Under the pieces are notes generated by a model that did not search any database, was not told the origin of the DNA, and saw nothing but the letters and a program-made list of their open reading frames with translations. The position numbers and the translations under genes are program-made. This document shows positions 1 through 7,513 of a stretch of 23,446 nt of DNA, piece after piece (the stretch's first letter is position 1; the number at the start of each line of letters is the position of its first letter). This DNA comes from Ruminococcaceae bacterium UBA4958 (GTDB lineage: Bacteria; Bacillota; Clostridia; Oscillospirales; Acutalibacteraceae). The stretch covers positions 1-23,446 of the forward strand of contig DHAI01000098.1 of assembly GCA_002397355.1 (NCBI GenBank), given 5' to 3'.

Positions 1-1745
1 TTTTATTCGGCTTTCTAACCCCGCAGGCGATCCGTGTTACACTGGATTCCGTGCTTGGAACGGTTCCTTTCGACCTGCCGGACTTTTGTGTTCGATGGAT
101 CGATTCCATCGGCGGGCGCGGCTACCTGAGCAGCCACCTGATTTTTTGCGCGGCGGTCGCCGTCGTGTTTGCCGTTTTGGCCGGGGTGGCGAATTTCTGG
201 TGCCGCATATCGATGTCAAAAGGCTGCGAGGGGACGACGGAGTGCCTTCGCAATGAACTTTTCCGTCATATTCAGCGTTTGCCTTACAGCTGGCATGTGT
301 CTATTCAAACAGGCGACATTGTACAGCGATGCACGTCGGATGTGGAAGTGATCCATACGTTTCTTTCCGGCCAGCTGCTGGAAATCTTCCGGACGGTCGT
401 ACTTGTAGCTGTAGCCATCAGCTGGATGTTCACGATGAGCTCATCCCTTACCTGGGTGTCCATCGCGTTTATCCCCGTGGTGATGACATACTCCGGCCTG
501 TTTTTCAATCTGATCTCGCGCAGGTTCCGCGTGGCGGACGAAGCCGAGGGCGCGCTGTCCACCGACGTGCAGGAGAACCTGACCGGCGTGCGCGTGGTCC
601 GCGCGTTCGGGCGCGAGGCTTACGAGGTGAAAAGCTTTGATGAGAAAAACAATTACTTCTCCGCTCTTTGGGTAAAGCTCGGCAAGCTCCTTGGGCCGTA
701 CTGGGGCATCGGCGACTGCGTGACGTCGCTGCAGATCATGACGATCATTCTGCTCGGCGCGCGGGAGGCCGCCGCCGGGCGGCTGACCATCGGGCAGTTT
801 ACCGTCTTCGTTTCCTACAACTCCATGATGGCGTGGCCGATCCGGAATCTGGGCCGTATTCTGGGCGACATGAGCAAGCTGAGCGTCTCGGTGGACCGCC
901 TGCGCGAGATCCTGAACGCGGAAGAGGAGCAGGACGACCCCGCGGGCCTGACGCCCGACATGACCGGAGACATTGTATTCGACCACGTTTCGTTCGGCTA
1001 TCCGGGAACGCCCGAGCTGCTGCATGACATCAGCTTCACGGTCCCGGCGGGGAAGACCGTCGGCATCCTGGGCGGAACAGGAAGCGGGAAATCGACGCTG
1101 ACCTATCTGCTGGCCCGCCTCTATGACATAGAGGACGGCAAGGGCGCCATCACCGTCGGCGGCGTGGATTTGAGAAAGATTTGTCTGAGCCATGTGCGCC
1201 GCAATGTCGGCCTTGTGCTGCAGGAACCGTTCCTTTACTCCCGGACGCTCCGCGAAAATATCGCCGCGGCGAACCCGGGGCGTTCGCTGGAAGAAATCCG
1301 CACCGCCGCGCATATCGCCGCCGTCGACGACGCGATCGAGGCGTTTCAGGACGGCTACGACACGTTGGTCGGCGAGCGGGGCGTAACGCTTTCCGGCGGG
1401 CAGAAGCAGCGCGTGGCCATTGCCCGGATGCTGATGGAGAAAACACCGATCAAGATCTTCGACGATTCCCTCTCCGCCGTGGATGCGGAGACGGACGCCA
1501 AAATCCGTGCCGCTCTGAGGTCGGGGATGTCCGGTTCGACCGTCGTCATCATTGCGCACCGCATTTCCACCATCCAGCATGCCGACCGCATCATCGTGCT
1601 GGAAAACGGCCGCATCGTCGAGCAGGGCACGCACGACGAGCTGGTCGCGCGGGACGGCGTTTACCGCAGCGTCTGGAAAATTCAGAACAGCGTGGACGAC
1701 GAGTCCGCGCCCGGTGGGAAAGGGGAGAGCTCCCTTGGTCAATGA
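1..1745 (+). CDS. ABC exporter half-transporter, degenerate-site subunit (5' end outside window)
   Basis: One half of a type IV ABC exporter: a six-helix membrane domain followed by an ATPase domain. The reading frame is open from base 3 (LFGFLTPQAIRVTLDSV...), so the GTG at 51 is not the true start and the N-terminus lies outside the window. Walker A GGTGSGKST is at 1071-1097, the signature LSGGQ at 1389-1403, Walker B at 1449-1466 and the H-loop His at 1557-1559. Walker B reads IFDD, with Asp (1464-1466) where the catalytic Glu normally sits. In families such as BmrC/BmrD and TM287/288 this marks the subunit carrying the degenerate ATP site. The next gene overlaps it by 11 bases and carries a normal DE, so the two very likely form a heterodimer. 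Substrate is unknown; drugs or lipids are usual for the family. Confidence 0.93.
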   Translation, partial: LFGFLTPQAIRVTLDSVLGTVPFDLPDFCVRWIDSIGGRGYLSSHLIFCAAVAVVFAVLAGVANFWCRISMSKGCEGTTECLRNELFRHIQRLPYSWHVSIQTGDIVQRCTSDVEVIHTFLSGQLLEIFRTVVLVAVAISWMFTMSSSLTWVSIAFIPVVMTYSGLFFNLISRRFRVADEAEGALSTDVQENLTGVRVVRAFGREAYEVKSFDEKNNYFSALWVKLGKLLGPYWGIGDCVTSLQIMTIILLGAREAAAGRLTIGQFTVFVSYNSMMAWPIRNLGRILGDMSKLSVSVDRLREILNAEEEQDDPAGLTPDMTGDIVFDHVSFGYPGTPELLHDISFTVPAGKTVGILGGTGSGKSTLTYLLARLYDIEDGKGAITVGGVDLRKICLSHVRRNVGLVLQEPFLYSRTLRENIAAANPGRSLEEIRTAAHIAAVDDAIEAFQDGYDTLVGERGVTLSGGQKQRVAIARMLMEKTPIKIFDDSLSAVDAETDAKIRAALRSGMSGSTVVIIAHRISTIQHADRIIVLENGRIVEQGTHDELVARDGVYRSVWKIQNSVDDESAPGGKGESSLGQ

Positions 1746-3558
1746 AGAACAGTATTACGATAAATCGTTTAACCTCAAAATCTGGAAAAAGCTGCTGCCG
1801 TTTCTGAAACCTTACCGCGTGCGCATGATCACGGTTATCATTACAATGGCTTTTACGGCCGCTATCGATTCCGTCAACCCGCTGCTGCTCCGCTACGCGA
1901 TCAACACGTTCATCGTGCCGAAAACGATGGCGGGGGCGGGGAAGTTTGCGGCGGTCTATGTGGCGCTGATTCTGTTTCAGGTGCTGAATGTCGTGGTATT
2001 TTCCTATCTATGCACCTGTATTGAGATGTATCTTGGCCGCGACATGAAACGCGCGATCTTCATCCATCTCCAGAACCTGAGCTTCGATTACTACAACACG
2101 ACCCCCGTGGGGTACATCATGGCCCGAACGATGAGCGACACGGGAAAAATCGCGGGGAGTACGGCATGGAACCTGGTGAATATTTTCTGGACTTCGCTTT
2201 ACGTCCTGGGAGCGTTTGTCGTGATGTTTTCGCTCGACTGGAGGCTTGCTCTCTGGATCCTGACGATTGTGCCGCTGATTGCCGTGGCAACGGCATTCTT
2301 TCGGGGGCGCATTCTCAAGGCGAACCGGCAGATGCGCGCCGTGAACTCCAAGATCACCGGTGCCTTCAACGAGGGGATCGGCGGCGCGCGCACCAGCAAG
2401 GTCCTGTGCATCGAGGAGGAGAACAACCGCGTCTTCCGCGGCCTGACGAAGGGCATGTACCGCTGCTCGGTTCGTTCCTCTATGCTTTCCGCCACATTTG
2501 TCCCGCTTGTGCTGCTCTGCGGCTCGCTTGCCACAGCCATTGTGCTGGAGCGCGGCGGGACGCAGATGCAGCAGGGCCTGATGGAGTACGGCACGCTTTC
2601 CGCATTCATCTCCTACGCGATCGGCATCTTTGAGCCGATCCAGCAGCTTGCGAGCGTTTTCTCGGACCTGATCTCGGTCCAGGCCTCCATTGAGCGCGTT
2701 GCGGGCCTGCTGGAACGCAAGCCGATCGTAGCCGACTCGCCCGGGGTCGTGGCAAAGTACGGCGACTCCTTCCATCCGAAAAAGGAGAACTGGGAGCCGC
2801 TCCACGGCGATATTGAATTCCGCGACGTGACGTTTCGCTATCCGGACGGCGGCGAGAATGTGCTGGAGCACTTCAGCCTGCATGTGCCCGCCGGCACGAC
2901 CGTGGCCGTCGTTGGCGAGACGGGGGCCGGTAAATCGACGATCGTGAATCTGGCCTGCCGGTTCTTTGAGCCGACGAGCGGCCGGATCCTGATCGACGGC
3001 CGGGATTACCGCGAGCGCTCGCAGCTCTGGCTGCACAGCAATATCGGCTATGTGCTCCAGAATCCGCATCTGTTTTCCGGCTCCGTGCGCGAGAATATCC
3101 GTTACGGCCGGCTGGACGCGACGGACGCCGAGGTGGAGGCGGCCGCGAAGCTCGTCTCCGCCGACCGCATCGTCGCCCGTCTGGAAAAGGGCTACGACAC
3201 CGACGTCGGAGAGGGCGGCGACCGCCTTTCCACCGGCGAAAAACAGATGATTTCCTTTGCGCGCGCCGTGCTGGCCGATCCGCCGATCTTCATTCTGGAC
3301 GAAGCGACCAGCTCGGTGGACACCGAGACGGAGCAGCTGATCCAGCATGCGATTTCCCGGATGCTCAAGGGCCGCACGAACTTTGTCATCGCCCACCGCC
3401 TTTCCACCATTCGCAAGGCGGACGTTATCCTGGTCGTGCGCGAAGGGAAAATCATCGAGCGCGGAACCCACCGCCAGCTGCTTCGCGCGAAGGGATATTA
3501 CTGGAACCTCTATACGCGCCAGTTCGAGGAGGAAGCCTGGAAAACCGCGGAAGCGTAA
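1735..3558 (+). CDS. ABC exporter half-transporter, catalytic-site subunit
   Basis: Partner of the preceding half-transporter; 607 residues with an N-terminal six-helix domain and a C-terminal ATPase. The frame is open much further upstream, but the TTG at 1735 fits best: AGGGGAG at 1721-1727 lies seven bases before it, and the protein then begins MVNEEQYYDKSF, as expected for the family. This start overlaps the upstream gene by 11 bases, suggesting translational coupling. Walker A GETGAGKST is at 2914-2940, Walker B ILDE has its catalytic Glu at 3301-3303, and the H-loop His is at 3394-3396. The signature is LSTGE (3226-3240) instead of LSGGQ. Combined with the Asp in the partner, one composite ATP site is canonical (this Walker B with the partner's LSGGQ) and the other is doubly degenerate. 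Substrate cannot be read from sequence. Confidence 0.93.
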   Translation: MVNEEQYYDKSFNLKIWKKLLPFLKPYRVRMITVIITMAFTAAIDSVNPLLLRYAINTFIVPKTMAGAGKFAAVYVALILFQVLNVVVFSYLCTCIEMYLGRDMKRAIFIHLQNLSFDYYNTTPVGYIMARTMSDTGKIAGSTAWNLVNIFWTSLYVLGAFVVMFSLDWRLALWILTIVPLIAVATAFFRGRILKANRQMRAVNSKITGAFNEGIGGARTSKVLCIEEENNRVFRGLTKGMYRCSVRSSMLSATFVPLVLLCGSLATAIVLERGGTQMQQGLMEYGTLSAFISYAIGIFEPIQQLASVFSDLISVQASIERVAGLLERKPIVADSPGVVAKYGDSFHPKKENWEPLHGDIEFRDVTFRYPDGGENVLEHFSLHVPAGTTVAVVGETGAGKSTIVNLACRFFEPTSGRILIDGRDYRERSQLWLHSNIGYVLQNPHLFSGSVRENIRYGRLDATDAEVEAAAKLVSADRIVARLEKGYDTDVGEGGDRLSTGEKQMISFARAVLADPPIFILDEATSSVDTETEQLIQHAISRMLKGRTNFVIAHRLSTIRKADVILVVREGKIIERGTHRQLLRAKGYYWNLYTRQFEEEAWKTAEA

Positions 3559-3590
3559 AGGGCCGCGGTCCGCCGGCTTCGCCTGCGATC

Positions 3591-3650
3591 GAAAGCGCCT
3601 CCCGCCGCGGGCAATCGTGCCGCGGCGGGAGGCGCTTTCCTGCCTTTTTC
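3591..3650 (+). terminator. Terminator of the ABC exporter operon, 20-bp perfect stem
   Basis: Bases 3591-3610 pair perfectly with 3620-3639 around a nine-base loop, followed after two bases by TGCCTTTTTC. It lies 33 bases after the exporter stop codon and 15 bases beyond the convergent Hsp20 stop. On the minus strand no T-run follows, so it fits the plus-strand operon best but may also stabilise the Hsp20 transcript end. Confidence 0.85.
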
Positions 3651-3664
3651 CGTTTTGGAACGGA

Positions 3665-4096
3665 TTATTTGATTTCGATGGCCGTCGTTTTCGGCGCTTC
3701 GGGGGCAACCTTCGGCAGCTCGAGCTGAAGGACGCCGTCGTTGTAGCTGGCGGTGATTTTGCCGGTCTCTATGCCGTCGAGGCTGAAGCTGCGGCTGAGA
3801 GAATCGTATCTTCTCTCGCGGCGGACATAGTTCGGATTCTGCCCCTTGTTTTCCTCTTCTTTGCGTTCGGCCGATATGGTCAGCTCGTCGCCCTGGACGC
3901 CGATCTTAATGTCTTCTTTTTTAAATCCGGGCAAATCGGCTTTCAGGACGAATTTGTCGCCCGCGTCGATAATATCGGTGCGGCAGGGGGCGACGGACGG
4001 TTTTTCGGGGCTGCCGAAAAAGCTGTTGTTTATCATCTGGTCGAAAGCGTCGAAGAGATTGCCGGTCCTGCGGTCGAAAGGCATCATGTCAAACAT
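3665..4096 (-). CDS. hsp20: Small heat-shock protein, Hsp20/alpha-crystallin family
   Basis: ATP-independent holdase chaperone of the cytoplasm, 143 residues, a normal length. Residues 1-35 are a short N-terminal arm (MFDMMPFDRR...) of the kind seen in clostridial Hsp18-like proteins. The alpha-crystallin domain covers roughly residues 38-130 and contains the family's closing motif (A-x-x-x-D-G-V-L-x-L-x-L-P-K, residues 116-129). The C-terminus ends in an I-x-I anchor (IEI, residues 140-142), used by these proteins to assemble into oligomers. The ATG at 4096 is preceded by GGAGGG at 4105-4110 (minus strand) with eight bases of spacing. A perfect CIRCE operator lies about 118 bases upstream, so heat-inducible control by HrcA is likely. 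It is transcribed alone, convergent with the ABC exporter and downstream of the murC terminator. Confidence 0.95.
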   Translation of the reverse strand: MFDMMPFDRRTGNLFDAFDQMINNSFFGSPEKPSVAPCRTDIIDAGDKFVLKADLPGFKKEDIKIGVQGDELTISAERKEEENKGQNPNYVRRERRYDSLSRSFSLDGIETGKITASYNDGVLQLELPKVAPEAPKTTAIEIK

Positions 4097-4213
4097 CGTT
4101 CAAACCCTCCAGTAACTCGTTTTGTATTTGGCGGAGCTTCCGCTCCATCCGACGGCTTTAGTATATCCGCGAATTATGAAAAGTAATTGGCGGAACTGTG
4201 GCCAAATTGTAAA

Positions 4214-4244
4214 TTTTAGCACTCATTAATACGGAGTGCTAAAA
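4214..4244 (-). promoter_or_regulatory. CIRCE element (HrcA operator) for hsp20
   Basis: TTAGCACTC (4216-4224), nine bases, then GAGTGCTAA (4234-4242) is an exact match to the CIRCE consensus; the arms extend to 11 bp (4214-4244). HrcA represses class I heat-shock genes through this site. On the minus strand, TTGGCC (revcomp of 4248-4253), 17 bases, then TATTAA inside the CIRCE loop could be a promoter occluded by HrcA. A second possible -10, TATACT, lies at 4160-4165. The exact transcription start is uncertain. The stretch 4097-4213 is otherwise an untranslated leader with a small inverted repeat (GCGGA/TCCGC). Confidence 0.9.
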
Positions 4245-4252
4245 CTTGGGCC

Positions 4253-4290
4253 AAAAAGAATGCCGGACCGGATTTTTCCGGCCCGGCATT
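4253..4290 (-). terminator. Rho-independent terminator of murC
   Basis: On the minus strand a 13-base-pair stem with one mismatch (arms 4259-4271 and 4278-4290, loop of six) is followed by TTCTTTTT. It begins 46 bases after the murC stop codon and ends just before the hsp20 CIRCE, insulating hsp20 from murC transcription. Confidence 0.88.
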
Positions 4291-4336
4291 GCGTTTTCAG
4301 GCGTGGGACGGCGCAGATGCGGCGCTTCGCGGCCGG

Positions 4337-5719
4337 TTACAGGCCCATTCCCTTGTATTTTTCGACGATGCTGTTCGCGCATTTGTAAATGTCGCCGCCG
4401 CCGAGCGTGAGGATCAGGTCGCCGTCCTTGGCATTCGCCACCATGTAGTCCCGGATCTCGTCGAACGTTTTGAACCACACGCAGCCAGGGATCTTCGCCG
4501 CGAGGTCTTTTGCGTAGATGTTGTAGGTGTTCGTCTCGCGGACGGCGAGGATTTCGGAAAGCACCACGCGGTCGGCGATGGAAAGCGCTTTCACAAAGTC
4601 GTCGAAGAGCAGGTAGGTGCGGGAATAGGTATGCGGCTGGAAAACCGCCCACACGCGCTCGAACCCCATCTTTTTCGCCGCCGTCAGCGTCGCGGTGATT
4701 TCCGTCGGGTGGTGGGCGAAATCGTCCGCTACGGTCACGCCGCCGAATTCACCGAGCATTTCGAACCTGCGGTGCACGCCGGTGAAGGCGTGCAGGCTCT
4801 TTGCGGCCTGTTTTGCGTCCACGCCCAGCAGGTCCGCCACGGCGAAAGCGGCGAGCGCGTTGTAGATGTTGTGCTTCCCGGGGACGCTGAGGGAGATTTC
4901 GGCGACCTTTTCCCCTCTTTTCATCACGCTGAAGTTTTCGCGCGCGCGCGTCGTCGCCTGGATGTCGGCCGCCTGGTAATCGTCCTCGGGCCGGAAGCCG
5001 TATGTGACGATGCGCGCGTTCCCGATGCCCTGCACCGCTTTTCCGGTGTTCGCGTCGTCGCCGTTCGCCACGATGGTGCCGCTCGTTTGCAGGCAGAACT
5101 GATGAAACGAGCGGATGGTGTTTTCCACCGTGCCGAAATAATCCAGATGGTCGTTGTCGATATTCAGAACGACGGCGATTTCCGGGTGGAGCTGCAGGAA
5201 GGTGTCCACAAACTCGCACGCTTCGCACACGATGGTGTCGGATTTGCCGACGCGGCCGTTGCCGCCGATGAGCGGGAGCTTGCCGCCGATGATGGCGGAA
5301 GGGTCCAGCCCGGCTTCCAACAGGATCTGCGTGATCATGGCCGTCGTGGTCGTTTTGCCGTGCGTGCCGGAAACGGCGACCGTGTTCCTGAAGCGGCGCG
5401 TCACCATGCCGAGCATCACCGAGCGTTCCACGGCCGGGATGCCGAGCTCCCGCGCGGCCACAAGCTCCGGATTGTCCGGCTTGATGGCCGCGGAGTAGAC
5501 GACCAGCTCGGCGCCCTTTACGTTTTCCCGGCGCTGGCCCATGAAGACCGGGATCCCGTAGCCGCGGATGCGCGCGAGCGTGTCGGATTCCGCGGTGTCG
5601 GAGCCGCTCAGCTCGTATCCTTTATGGAAGAGGATTTCTGCGATCGGGCACATTCCCGAACCGCCGATGCCGATAAAATGCACTTTTTTGACTTTGGAAA
5701 GAATATCGTTGCCGCTCAT
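4337..5719 (-). CDS. murC: UDP-N-acetylmuramate--L-alanine ligase MurC
   Basis: Cytoplasmic peptidoglycan enzyme that adds L-alanine to UDP-N-acetylmuramic acid using ATP; 460 residues, the usual size. Three Mur ligase domains are visible: the N-terminal nucleotide-sugar domain with GIGGSGM (residues 17-23), the central ATPase domain with the P-loop GTHGKTTT (118-125), and the C-terminal domain with FQPHTYSRT and a final TLGGGDI. The frame is open 26 codons upstream, but the ATG at 5719 has AGGAG (revcomp of 5728-5732) eight bases before it and gives the standard N-terminus. Transcribed alone, with its own terminator. The upstream AT-rich stretch (about 5760-5845) probably holds the promoter. 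A 6-bp hairpin with a GGAA loop (5742-5757) sits just before the ribosome binding site. Confidence 0.98.
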   Translation of the reverse strand: MSGNDILSKVKKVHFIGIGGSGMCPIAEILFHKGYELSGSDTAESDTLARIRGYGIPVFMGQRRENVKGAELVVYSAAIKPDNPELVAARELGIPAVERSVMLGMVTRRFRNTVAVSGTHGKTTTTAMITQILLEAGLDPSAIIGGKLPLIGGNGRVGKSDTIVCEACEFVDTFLQLHPEIAVVLNIDNDHLDYFGTVENTIRSFHQFCLQTSGTIVANGDDANTGKAVQGIGNARIVTYGFRPEDDYQAADIQATTRARENFSVMKRGEKVAEISLSVPGKHNIYNALAAFAVADLLGVDAKQAAKSLHAFTGVHRRFEMLGEFGGVTVADDFAHHPTEITATLTAAKKMGFERVWAVFQPHTYSRTYLLFDDFVKALSIADRVVLSEILAVRETNTYNIYAKDLAAKIPGCVWFKTFDEIRDYMVANAKDGDLILTLGGGDIYKCANSIVEKYKGMGL

Positions 5720-5757
5720 GTGTATGTCTCCTCTGGCATGACTCGCCTTCCGGCGAG

Positions 5758-5905
5758 AATTTTTCTTATTAAAATAATATATTGCCAAACAATTCAATAA
5801 TAAACATCTTTCCGAAGAATTGCAAATATAAATTGTTTCCGCGGCGGAACCGGACCTTGCGCGTGAAATCGCGTCCGGCGGCCGTCCCGGGCGTTTTTTC
5901 CCTCC
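5758..5905. other. Divergent intergenic region between murC and the isomerase gene
   Basis: Bases 5758-5845 are strikingly AT-rich against a GC-rich background and probably carry the murC promoter on the minus strand. One candidate is TTGAAT, 18 bases, TTTAAT, which is weak. A run of six T at 5894-5899 follows GC-rich sequence with only poor hairpin potential. No coding signal is seen. Confidence 0.4.
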
Positions 5906-5933
5906 TTGACAAGGGGAAACGCCATGCTATACT
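5906..5933 (+). promoter_or_regulatory. Sigma-A promoter for the isomerase gene
   Basis: TTGACA (5906-5911), a 16-base spacer, then TATACT (5928-5933): a perfect -35 and a five-of-six -10. It lies 80 bases before the start codon of the next plus-strand gene. The leader in between contains the perfect palindrome CTGCGATCGCAG (5971-5982). Confidence 0.85.
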
Positions 5934-5970
5934 GAATGAAAACGGGATGCCGAACGGCCTGCCGGTTTGT

Positions 5971-5982
5971 CTGCGATCGCAG
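5971..5982. repeat. 12-bp perfect palindrome in the isomerase leader
   Basis: CTGCGATCGCAG is self-complementary over 12 bases and lies about 37 bases downstream of the -10 box, between promoter and ribosome binding site. Flanking GGCC/GGCCG segments could extend it as a hairpin. It could be an operator or an RNA stem; by itself it may also be chance. Confidence 0.4.
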
Positions 5983-6013
5983 GCGGCCGGAATCATGTGA
6001 CGGAGGAGATTGC

Positions 6014-6808
6014 ATGAGATTTGGAGTATGCTGCAGTGTGGATCAGGCGGTGGCCGTTCAGCAAGCCGGATTCGATTATGCGGAGCTTCCCTTCCGGGAC
6101 TGGGCGTCGCAGAGCGAAGCGGACTTTCAGGAGAACAGGGCGAAGATCGGCGCGCTGGGAGATTTCCGGGCGGAAGCGATGAACGTAATGCTTCCCGCGT
6201 CCGCGCGCCTGACGGGCCGGAACCCGGTTTTTGCGCCGGTTCTGGAATTCCTGGAAAAAGGATTTTGCCGCGCCTCCGCGGTAGGGACGAAAATCGTTGT
6301 TTTCGGCTCCGGCGCAAGCCGCAGCCTGCCGGAGGGCTTTGCGGACAGGGCGGCGGCTTACGACCAGCTTGAGGAATTCCTGCGGCTCGCCGGAAAACGG
6401 GCCGAACCGTATGGAATCCATATCGTGATCGAGCCGCTCAGCTTCCGGGAAACCAATATCGTCAACCTGATCCCGGAAGCCGCGTACCTTGCCGGGCGGG
6501 TTGGCCGGGAAAACGTCCGCTGCCTGGCGGATTACTTCCACGTCGCCGCGAACCGGGAAAGCTGCGGGGACGTCGTTGCCTGCGCCGGGTGGATCAAGCA
6601 CTGCCACATTGCCTGCCCCCGGGGAAGGGCAATTCCGCTCCCCGAGGACGGGTGGGATTACGCGCCGTTTTTCGATGCGCTGAAAACGTCCGGCTATGAC
6701 TGTCGCGTCAGCGTGGAGGGAAGCGTTCCGTGGGAGGATCGTCCGGAAAAAACGCTGGCGGAGTCGCTGCGGTATATGAAAGCCTGCGCCGGTCAAAGCT
6801 GTTCCTGA
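6014..6808 (+). CDS. Sugar phosphate isomerase/epimerase family protein (AP endonuclease-type TIM barrel)
   Basis: A 264-residue protein of the xylose isomerase-like TIM barrel superfamily, whose members isomerise or epimerise sugars or hydroxy acids using a divalent metal. The expected metal ligands are present: E140 in VIEPL, D173 and H176 in ADYFH, H198 in KHCHIA, and E235 in VSVEGS. The frame opens upstream, but the ATG at 6014 is preceded by GGAGGAG (6002-6008) and gives the normal N-terminus (MRFGVCCSVDQAV). It has its own strong promoter. The next gene follows after 96 bases with no clear terminator, so the two may be cotranscribed. No sugar transporter or kinase lies nearby to suggest a substrate; a tagatose-epimerase or hydroxypyruvate-isomerase-like role is possible but unproven. 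Confidence 0.88.
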   Translation: MRFGVCCSVDQAVAVQQAGFDYAELPFRDWASQSEADFQENRAKIGALGDFRAEAMNVMLPASARLTGRNPVFAPVLEFLEKGFCRASAVGTKIVVFGSGASRSLPEGFADRAAAYDQLEEFLRLAGKRAEPYGIHIVIEPLSFRETNIVNLIPEAAYLAGRVGRENVRCLADYFHVAANRESCGDVVACAGWIKHCHIACPRGRAIPLPEDGWDYAPFFDALKTSGYDCRVSVEGSVPWEDRPEKTLAESLRYMKACAGQSCS

Positions 6809-6904
6809 ACGCTTTCCATCCGCTCTTCCGAGAGATCGCCGTTTTTTTCTTTGTCAGGCGGGGCGCTTCCACGCTGTCATCCGGTAAAAAGGGGAGAAAA
6901 TCGT

Positions 6905-7387
6905 ATGCTTTACTGCGAAAACTGCCAGGTCCTCAGCCGGGACGGGAAGACTTGCCCGGTCTGCGGCGGAAAGAAACTGCGCCCGGTCCGCCCGGATGAT
7001 CCGGTGCTGCTGATTACCGTCGGCGAAGAGGAGTCGGCGCGCATATCCGCGGCGTTCCAAGACGCCGCGATCCCCTGCTTTGCGCAGGCGCAGGGCGCCG
7101 GAAGCGTTCTGTCCATCCTCGGCGGACAGCCGAGAAGCACGGCGCGGCGCGTTTTTGTGCCGTTCGGCGAGGTGGAGCATGCGCGCGAGGTGCTGATCGG
7201 CATCGGCGCGCTGAAAGAGGGCGCCTCTGCGAAGCCGCCCGAACCGGAGCGGGAAGAGCAGCCCATGAGCCGCGGAAGGCGCGCCGCCGCGAGAATTTTT
7301 TTCGCCGTCGTGTTCCTGGCGGTCATATGGATCGTGGTCTATTTTTGCGACATTCTGGCAGGCTACCTCAAAAGCCTTTTCCACTGA
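6905..7387 (+). CDS. Zinc-ribbon protein with DUF2007-like domain and C-terminal membrane anchor
   Basis: A 160-residue protein of unknown function in three parts. Residues 4-20 form a C-x2-C-x9-C-x2-C zinc ribbon (CENC...CPVC). Residues 33-102 resemble the DUF2007 'putative signal transducing protein' fold, judged from VLLITVGEEESARISAAF early and VFVPFGEVEHAREVL late. A charged Pro/Glu linker (residues 103-129) leads to one transmembrane helix (about 130-149) and a short tail. The ATG at 6905 is chosen because GGGGAG (6891-6896) lies eight bases before it. The likely topology is a cytoplasmic ribbon anchored by the C-terminal helix. It follows the isomerase gene and converges on the DMT transporter. 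The domain assignment is from memory of the family and needs a profile search. Confidence 0.8.
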   Translation: MLYCENCQVLSRDGKTCPVCGGKKLRPVRPDDPVLLITVGEEESARISAAFQDAAIPCFAQAQGAGSVLSILGGQPRSTARRVFVPFGEVEHAREVLIGIGALKEGASAKPPEPEREEQPMSRGRRAAARIFFAVVFLAVIWIVVYFCDILAGYLKSLFH

Positions 7388-7447
7388 GCCTTTGCGGGGC
7401 CGGGCGCGGGAAGAGGAAAGGGGTTCGGGCCGTGCCCGGACCGGACG

Positions 7448-7496
7448 AAAAAAGGGAAACGGGCCGGTCAGGCCCGTTTCCCGCGCTTTCGTTTTT
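7448..7496. terminator. Bidirectional terminator between zinc-ribbon gene and DMT transporter
   Basis: GGGAAACGGGCC (7454-7465) and GGCCCGTTTCCC (7471-7482) form a perfect 12-bp stem with a five-base loop. Six A precede it (7448-7453), giving a T-run on the minus strand 31 bases beyond the transporter stop codon. On the plus strand it is followed by GCGCTTTCGTTTTT. Both convergent genes can end here. Bases 7388-7447 contain only a small CGGGC/GCCCG repeat. Confidence 0.9.
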
Positions 7497-7513
7497 GCCG
7501 TGTCCTTCTCCGG

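Noticed and set aside
1552..1734. Upstream extension of the second ABC subunit within the first
   Set aside because: The extension is Ser/Arg-rich out-of-frame translation of the first gene's C-terminus. The TTG at 1735 has a good ribosome binding site and a family-like N-terminus.
2008..3708. 566-codon minus-strand open frame opposite the second ABC subunit
   Set aside because: Mirrors an ABC exporter with all motifs intact; no ribosome binding site or motif of its own.
4289..5800. 503-codon plus-strand open frame opposite murC
   Set aside because: It is a mirror of a well-supported murC on the other strand, with Arg/His/Asp-rich composition and no recognisable motif. In GC-rich genes the antisense frame often lacks stops.
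5890..5905. T-run after GC-rich sequence as a plus-strand terminator
   Set aside because: Only a poor stem can be drawn before the six T, and no plus-strand gene ends upstream; the position is just ahead of a promoter.
6809..6904. Terminator between the isomerase and zinc-ribbon genes (run of seven T near 6841)
   Set aside because: The only stem nearby (CTCT/AGAG) is too short and too far from the T-run to be convincing; cotranscription remains possible.
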